Source: Eopsaltria australis
Taxonomy: Eukaryota > Chordata > Aves > Passeriformes > Petroicidae
Direction of reading: 5' to 3'
DNA: 64,000 nt
Assembly (NCBI GenBank): GCA_034509425.1
Contig: JAVTVJ010000072.1
Location: 2,356,001 to 2,420,000, forward strand
Shown here: in pieces, positions 44,401 to 53,400 of the stretch
Position numbering within the stretch: the stretch's first letter is position 1
How the letters are laid out: each line of letters begins with the position of its first letter
The notes under the pieces: model-generated
Database searches by the model: none
Told to the model about the DNA's origin: nothing
What the model saw: only the letters and a program-made list of their open reading frames with translations
Position numbers and translations under genes: made by a program

Positions 44401-47400
44401 TATACCCTTCAAACACAGGCAGACTGCTTCAGACCGCTAGGGTAAAAGGTGAAAAACTTCACTCCTTCTCAGGCAAGCACAGCTCTAACAAATATATGAA
44501 ATAACACTCATATAAATATCAACTGTGTGTATACTCTGCACACTGGAGCTGGCTGAAGACACACTGAATTCTGTGCCAGACTGTAGTGTTTTGTTCCAGA
44601 AGTTCATTATTTTGAATTAGACTTTCTAGAATTCCTGAAGCTATGGACTACTGTGCTAAAAAAATTTATCAAAACAAACAGGTGAAGAAATCAGTTTAAT
44701 ATATCCTTCAATAATGTAATATCCAAATTACATTAAAAGGAACACTCTACCCATATGGCTTCCTTTAGTTTTACAGTCTTTGTTTTAACTAAACTTGTGA
44801 CATTGTATGAACCACATACCAGCCATGAAGCTACACAGGAAGTGAAGAAATGAACCCATCCCAATCCCCAGTCAAAGATCAGCCTGGTCTGCTTCCATAT
44901 TTGTGTTTTTGACAGTATTTATGTTAACATTACCTCCTACAGCATGGAGAAGTTTTGACAATTGTATTTTCTTGGGAAATACAGCCTCACTTTCTTTCAT
45001 GTGTCAGTGCATATGAACGTTTAGTGTAGCATTAACAGAAGCACATCCTTGCACACGACAAAAGAAAGTGAATGTGTGGGGAGGAAAAGAATACAGAGTA
45101 CTTTGTAAAAAAACTCAGGAAGAAAACTCACAAGTTGAAAATGGACAAGCACCTTGACAATCAAAAAATGTCAAAAGGTACTTTTTTTAATAGTTGTATT
45201 AATTCCTAACTTGAAGAAGTGCAGAAAAGGAATTAATTTTAAAAGAGAAAAAATTTAGCTTTAAAGAGTGCATTTGAAATCGAGTCATTTACCTACATGA
45301 CTCAACACATTCAGAGAATGATGCTATTATTCAAAACAAAAATTTGTTCCTTTGTACTCCTGCCAAAATACAAGTTGAATCTTCTCCTTTTTCCTTCCTT
45401 CCAAACAGTAACTGAACTAGCAGTTCAGGTGCTAAAAGAATCCTGAAATGTTACAGAACTTAGAGAATAAATACACTAGAAATAGTTTATGGATACTCCA
45501 TACACAAGAAGTTACACTAGCAAGGGAGCATTTTTGACAGATTGACAGCAGCAACCTTAGCAAGCAAACCAAGTTAAATGAGAGGAGTTGCTGGTATTGC
45601 TGCACTATTACTCTGCTACTCTATTAGTGCTTGTCTGCTGAAGCACAGATATTAATTACATGCATGTGTTTATTTCAACACATCTCATGGTGAATCAACT
45701 TATCTGGCATGGTTACAGGCCAGATCCAACTTTGCTTGGAATGACTGGCATATCCTAAGTCCCTTTTTTTCTGCCTTATCGTTCTCTCTCCAGCACCTGT
45801 GACTCCTTCCCAGCTCCCACAAGCAGATCCAGTTTCCAGACAGGACAGCCACATTATCTTCCAAAGAAAGAGGGATAAGAGAAATAAAGGAAAGCATAAC
45901 TGCATGAGTATTGGGTGCAAGGGAAACAATGAAACAAGACCCAGTGGGTAGGGAGGGCAGGAGGAATCCATGCAGGGTACCTGATGTGCTACCATTGTGT
46001 GAAGCCTGGTAGAAAAAGCACATTGCAAGCAGAAAGCCAAGAAGAAAACCTTATCAGCTGAGCCTGCTCAGCCAGGGGAGTGACAAGTGTGCGGCAGAAG
46101 ATAAGTAGACCTTTACTAGAGGCTGAGTGTGGAGGACACACGCTACTGCATGAGGAAGAAAGTGGTTCCTTATTATCAATGTCAAAGCTCCTACGAAAAA
46201 TGGTAACTTTTTGAGCCACATTAACTCAACTAAGTTTTCTGCCCTGTCCATAACCTGCAAGTACTTATAAGCTGTGCTGGCAACACAAGTGTCAGTAAAG
46301 GATTAACTTCTGCAAGAACACCTCTGTTGATAAGGGCAGTAACTAAGCTTCCTCTTATCAATAGTAACATGCATATAAAATGTACTTGGTTTAGAAAGGC
46401 TCATCCTCTCTTCCTAGATCCCAAGGAAAACACTATAAACATTTTTGATCTGCGGGTTTTTTTTTTTCCACACTAAACTAGAAAGTCTTCTTTCATAACA
46501 ACTAATAAATCACTGAAATGCCATTTCCTGGTCTTGCACACTAAATTCTGTAGAGGACCTAGATGCAGAATGCAATTGTGAAAGTGGCTAATTAGCTTGC
46601 AGGAAGATTCGGAACTGGGTATGATTCTCAGTTTGTGAAAGCTCCACACAGAAGCAATATAATGCCTTTATAAAAATGTTTAACAAATAAAACCTGCAAG
46701 CAGATGATCTCCAACATTCCTCATACAGGCCACTGTAGCATTTAAGAATAATAACCAGAAAGCATTGTTGTGTTCAACATAAAATATGCCATTACCCTCC
46801 CAAGACAGAGTTAATATCGCGCATTTCACTGCTGGTCTAATGTGTTTAATTAACTGTTGGCAGAAATACATCATACTGAGGTTCAACATATAGAAGGGAG
46901 GTGGATTAATGGACTTTTGGAACAGAAAGTACATGAACTATACCACCTTAGCCGCAGTTTACTCTACAGAAGTACAAAACTAGGAGGAAAAAACCCAACT
47001 CACAAAAAAAGCTGAGAGGGGAGCAGGAATTTATCAGTAAATGTAAAGAGAAAAATGTAGCATAAAATCCAGTTTACCTGCTCAACAGGCAATAAACTGA
47101 CAACACTAAATAATGGTAACCTTCCACCAAGCCAAAGGGTCTCACCTATTCCTACTACAGTCAGTTAAAATATAATTAGGAATCCTCTGGGAACTATATG
47201 AACCTTCTTCATATTTAATTGTATCTAACATAAAAGGCAATTTAATACTGGGTGGTTACCATATCTTGACTGAAATGTAAGTGGAATAATCATAATTTCC
47301 ATTATCTGTCAAGATCACTTGAACTGAAACTGACAGAAGCCAAGTGTTAGTGTTGCAGGTAGATCCTTCAAAGGTAACTGAAAACTGCCTTTCAAATTCA

Positions 47401-50400
47401 AATTTTGCCATGGTTTTACTTTACCATTCAGACTTCCAAAAACTCAACTTTATCAATGAAGCTGAAAACATTTCACGCGCTGTTGTTGGCAACAAAAGAA
47501 TGGGACTGAGGCTGTCAGAAAAGGTACAGAATAATACTTCTTTTATGTCTTATTAAAGATTATGAAAGAACCAAATTATCCATTATTTATGCAATTCACA
47601 GTCTGCAACAACATGCATAAAAATTGCAATTGAAACAAGAATACAGAAGTTACACCACAAGTTACATCACTCTGAATGAAAAAGTAATCACTTCATAGAT
47701 ACTATGTGACGAAAAATTCTGAAAAAAATAGGAGCAGTAAAACGTACTTACTTGGTGTGAAAGCAAATCTGTGCTTACATAATTCACAGTATTCTTTTCT
47801 GCTGTGTTTAAGCCACTGAACTAAGCTGCAATAAAAAGAGATACATTAACACACACTATACATCTCTCAGCCCTATCCCTCCAGTAAGGAAAACACCCCA
47901 ATTCTCTGCTTTCACACTTAAATCAGGATATTTGTACTGTCAAGTAGAACTTAAATTAGCAAACTTATTAAGCCCATTTAGGCCACCAAGTAAGTTTCAA
48001 ACAGTAGAAAAAGGTAAGCTGACATATGTCACAGTACTGATAAAGTACATTCTTTGAGCATGTTATTCATCAGAGCACATATCCTGGCACAGTCACCCAC
48101 CAGTGACACCAGTTCTTATAAATACTTCAAGATATGACATACAGATGCACACAGCTAAGATTTAGAACTGCTGTATTTGTGAAAGAAGGACTATTAAAAT
48201 ACCATCAAAATGACCATATAGACCAGAACTACAGTTTTTACTTTAGCACTTCCTGATCAAACACACCTCAGAATGGCTATAAAGCACAAGGGATTTTTTT
48301 ATCTTTTTCTGTGAGATTTGATGTTCTTCCTATTCACAGCTATAAACGGGCGGAAAAAGCCCAAACATACCAATTTTTCTGCTTAGTTTTCATACAGCTG
48401 ACATACAATCAGAACTGAAGTCTCAAACACAAATAATTATCAATACTTCCTTTCCATATATAATTACTAAATTTTTCCTGAATTATAATGAATCATCATG
48501 TAAATATCATCAAAACCCCTAACACATTTCCACTGAAAACTGGACTTTTTTCACTAGTTAACCTGAAGACTTGAAGTATTTTTAGAAACAGGTTAATATA
48601 TTTTCATTAGAAAAAAAAATTAATTAAGAAACCCACAGACACACAACTCACCATTCCTGATGAATAAATTTAATACTGCCAGTACACACACATGGATGAT
48701 AAAGGGGTTTCTCAGGAGTTCCTTCCGACCGACAGACTCTGCATATATCTGCTGACAAGGACAAAAAAGCTTATAACCCTACTGCTTAAAGAACTCGAAT
48801 TTACAAGAGAAATTACACAATTACATCCTAGAAACTTTACTGCGTAGCAAAATGAAGCCAGAACAAATTGAAAGAAGATGAAAGACAGATTTCATCTGAT
48901 GTAAGACAGAGACTGGGAGATCACCAGAAAGAGCAAGAACATTATCTGCCTGATCATGTTACATAAACTCAAAACATGTCTTAAAAAATTTTAGGATTTC
49001 TAGGAAACAGACACAGTAAAACTACAGGAGGATGTGTTTTCTACCCAAAGAGTTATCACTAAAACAACATACAAACTGTTAAGGGTAATTTTCTTGAAAG
49101 TGGTTACTTCAAAATAGAAAAATTCCATCTGATTTTGGAAAAAGTTAATCAGAGGCTGAATGGAAGAGATTTAATAACGTCCAACAATGACTTAAGTAAT
49201 TTGCTACTCTTGAACCTAACACAGATGTTTCCTTGGTGCTCTTGATGAAAGGGAAAAAATCCAAAATAACAGACATGAGTATTTTGCAAGTTTGCTACCC
49301 AACTTAGACAAAGCCTACTGTCTAGTAAGAAAAGACTCTTTCTATTTCTTATTTCATAATCTCAGTAATATTTCAATAGGTCCCACACTTTTTTATTCCC
49401 TATTTTTGAAGTTTTCTTACAACTAAAGGTTGCAAGAGGTTTTGTGGATAAAGAAGTGAGCATAAACCTCTCCCTCTAAAGCACAGATGTCTATTTTAAA
49501 TACCATTCAGTTAGCCAGAGCCCTAAACACACAACTAAACAGAAATGAAAATCAAGTCTTATGTGTTCATTGACAGATATTTGATATCTTCCCTTGACTC
49601 TTCCTTTTACTTCTATTAAGTAAATTAACATTACATGTCCTTTACATTATACATTTTTATAGAATGAGTTTGAAATTTTCTCTATTGTTAATTATTTCTT
49701 TATCAGCGACTATCCAGCAAACATGCAAGAGTGGAACACATGCAAGTCAGAGATCTTTGTCAGAAAAATACCAACTGAAAACAATGATGTGAGAATACTG
49801 CAAATATGCAATTTCAAGTCTGAATCGCCTATCTTTGTTCTTGGCCAAAATCTTCAAAAGTTAATGCTCTTCTACAAATAGTTACAAAAGGCAACAAAGT
49901 CTAATTTTTTTTCTATAAAGAAGTCACATTATGACTGTATCCATAGTTTATACAGTATCAGGACAGTTTCTACACATAAAGCATAACAATTCCATTATTC
50001 ATTTCGAACAATTTTCTATCTATGAAAGTATTGAGTGAATTCATCCATGTAGCACAAAAACCTAGCATTAACAGAAGCAGGTATTCAATATCACATCAGT
50101 GATGCCACAAAGAGACATAAAGAGCACTTCCATCACTGCCATAAGGAGCAGTATCTTTGCAAACATCAGGAGTCCCTGGTTCCTCTGCTGACCAGAATGA
50201 CCAGAGCTGCTACTTCACTTAACAAACAATTCTTTAATCCCAGAGAGCACTTCCAGATGGCTGCACAGGACAGGTCCTACCCACTTGCTGTGGCATGCCC
50301 ACCTCCTCCTGCATTCTTTCCAACAGAGCTGTTCCACTACAGCAAGCTGACAACTCTGTAGGCTGGATCAGCCTCACAAGGGGTAAGACAAGCACGAGGC

Positions 50401-53400
50401 AGCACATGAAACTGGCACCAATGAAAGCAGGCTGAAAGCACACTGTTCCCTGAAAGATGCCCACTGCTCTCTGAATCTGCTCATTTAATGGCCTGTTGAC
50501 TCTCACAGCAAACTGTTCACTTATTCTCAAAACTTTTGGGAACAAGCAATTTGCATTACTGTGAGTAAAAGAATTCTTTATTTGACAAAAGACTGCCTTT
50601 ACCAAAGTAAGTTAAACCTAAATTTTATTTTTTCAAAGCCCTGATAATGTCTAGATATTTCCACCTGTTTTATAAATCCAAATAAACGTATTATGAGCGT
50701 AATTGTTTGGTCTGTTAAGCAACTGATAGCTTCAAATCAATAAGCTCTGCTGAGGGTCAATGTGTAAAGTTATGCACCTTATGACCTACAGCAACTGTTA
50801 AAGAGAATTCCACCACGCAAGAGTCACTATTTTTCTATGTGCACACACACTTTGCATCCTGTTCTTCACACACGTGTTTTGGAAAAATGACCTTGAATAA
50901 TAAGTTCTTTCCTGTTCCCCCCGAGAATGATTCACTGCCTATTATCTCTCCAACTGAATTCAACACTGGAATATGAAAAAGTGAAGATTACGTTATCTAG
51001 AAAGAAGCAGAATTACCTCTCATCAGCAAAACCTGGTATCTGCAGAAAAGCAACTTTCACATTCATTCTGAGGTGAAGCAGCTTCCACTGAGGTCTGACC
51101 ATGACCCCAAACTACCTCTCTTATCTAAGCTCTCCCCATGCAGTTCAGTTTTCCAGCTCCACGACCCAGTTCAGCCAAGCACAAAGCCCATCAGAACCAC
51201 AATGGCCACAATACTGCTATCAGACAATCATCAGCTCAGAAAGTCCATCTGACACTTTGCAGCAGAAGTTCAAGCACACAATAATATCATATTTCTTCTT
51301 CCTCAAGGCACTAATGCAGTCTTTGCTGCTGCTGCTACCAATGTTCCGAACTTTCTAACCTTGGGAAGTCTCTTCAGCATTCTGGCAAGCCACATGAAGT
51401 TCTAATAGTAGGATCCGAAGTTTGAAACTGTAGAAGAAGTTGTAGCATTCTAGTGGTATTTATGGAAAGTGAGTATATAGACTGGTTACTTTCATGCTAC
51501 CCCTGGGAGCTTTTGAGGGCAACATTGGTAAGGCCACAATATAATATCTAAGGCTGCATATATATATATGTTCCTTTCTGTGTGCTTACATATAAAAACA
51601 GAGAAGTCCAAATTTCAAGTGTGGAATTTAACACAAAGGTTTAGTTAAAGAAGACAATGCCTTAAAGACATAACTAATAACCTCCTCTTCTCTGTCTTGC
51701 TGGTCTTTCTGTTCACCCACTTAAGTCAGGCATGATCAAAGTCTACCACTGGTAACAGCCTGTAACAAATTATCAACTATGCTGTTTGAATTAAATCCAC
51801 TGACATGGATTTACCAGCTACCGGAGTGGTGGAAAATCAGGACGTCATTTCTGGGTATCCACTTCACAGCTTGCTACGAAAACAGGTTTTCTGGGCAACC
51901 AGAAGACAAGTGATCCAAGTTTCACTTCGTTGTTGATTTCATCGGTGTAAGTGACTGCTGGTCTACAGAGCTGCAGCAACCAATTTTAAATGCTTCTAAT
52001 AACACTGATATTTTGATAAACCATCAGTGTTCATGGGGATTAAAGATATCTACAGCACAACCCAAAGCACACTACTACAAAGGTACTGTCTTATTTCATC
52101 CAGTGGTTCATGTTTTTCCAGCTTTTTTTTTTTTTTTTAAATCCTCTCAAGCTGAAAAATCAAGTGACACCTGATAAAAAGCTACATTCAAAATGATGCC
52201 AAAGTAACAAAAGCCAAGATGCAAAACATTTTCCTTGGAACAGCCTTGCTACTGCAATATGTACTTGCACTTATTGTCTGAGGTGACAAACAAAGCTCAA
52301 ATACTGCAAGAAACATTGCACAACAAACATCCTTTATTTAGTTTGGTTTATGCTACAACACGAAGTGCTGATCTCTCGAAGTTCTCCAGTATCTGCCTGA
52401 ACTACAGTGCAGTCCCTCTCCCTCTCTGGAGACATTCAAAACCCAGATGGACACATTCCTGTGTAACCTGCTCAGGTGACCCTGCCTTGGCAGGGTTGTT
52501 GCAGTAGATGATCTCCAGAGGCCCCTTCCAACCTTAACAATTCCATGATTTTGTGGTTATCTAAGTATAACAAAAGTGCTGACAAAACGTATCCACGTCT
52601 GATCTCCAATAAAGCAATACCCTTAAACATGGCAACTACACATAAAACCCCCCTCATGCCTATGATACCTTTGACAATTCTTTTTTTTTTTTTTTTAATT
52701 AGACAACTGACTGTGTATTTGTCTGTTGTAAAAGAGACAGAGAAACGTCAGTTCTTGCATATTTCAATTTTCCAAGCAGATTGTCCAGCACACATAACGA
52801 AGTCAGCTTTGCGAAAGGAGCAGCGATTACTATTCAGCTAAACGCGGAAATTTAAGACTCCTTGGGCTACAGGACGGGCCGGGGCCGACAGGGTCCGCCG
52901 GCCAGGAGGGAACTCGGGGCAGTGCCCTCCCCGCCGCCTCTCCCGCTGCCCCAGCGTGCGCACCCCCGCCCGCTGCTTTCCGCCCTGAGATCTCATTTCG
53001 CCCCCGGGCCCCCACTTCCCCAAGCAAACCCGCAACCAGCGGAAGGTTCCGGCGGGCCCCCCAGGTGCCCCGGTACGGCCCACGCCAGCCCCGCTCCGGG
53101 TGTTGCCGGCACCGCCCCCCTTTCCCCCGCCCGCTCCCCGTTCCCCGTGGTTATGTAAGGGGCACCCGCGCGCGCCGCCTCACACACTGCCCCCCTCGGC
53201 CCGGCCCGGCCCGGCCCGGCCCCGCCCCGCGGCGCGGCGGGCCCGGCACGGTGGGGGGGGCGCGGGGCCCGGGCACCTGCAGCCCCGGTACGAGAAGCCC
53301 CTCCGGGCGTGAACAAACCCCCATCCCGCCCAGCGGGCCCAGTGACACCCTCACCCTCCTCCCCCGCGCCCCTCCACCCTCCGAGGCTGCCTCGGCAGAG

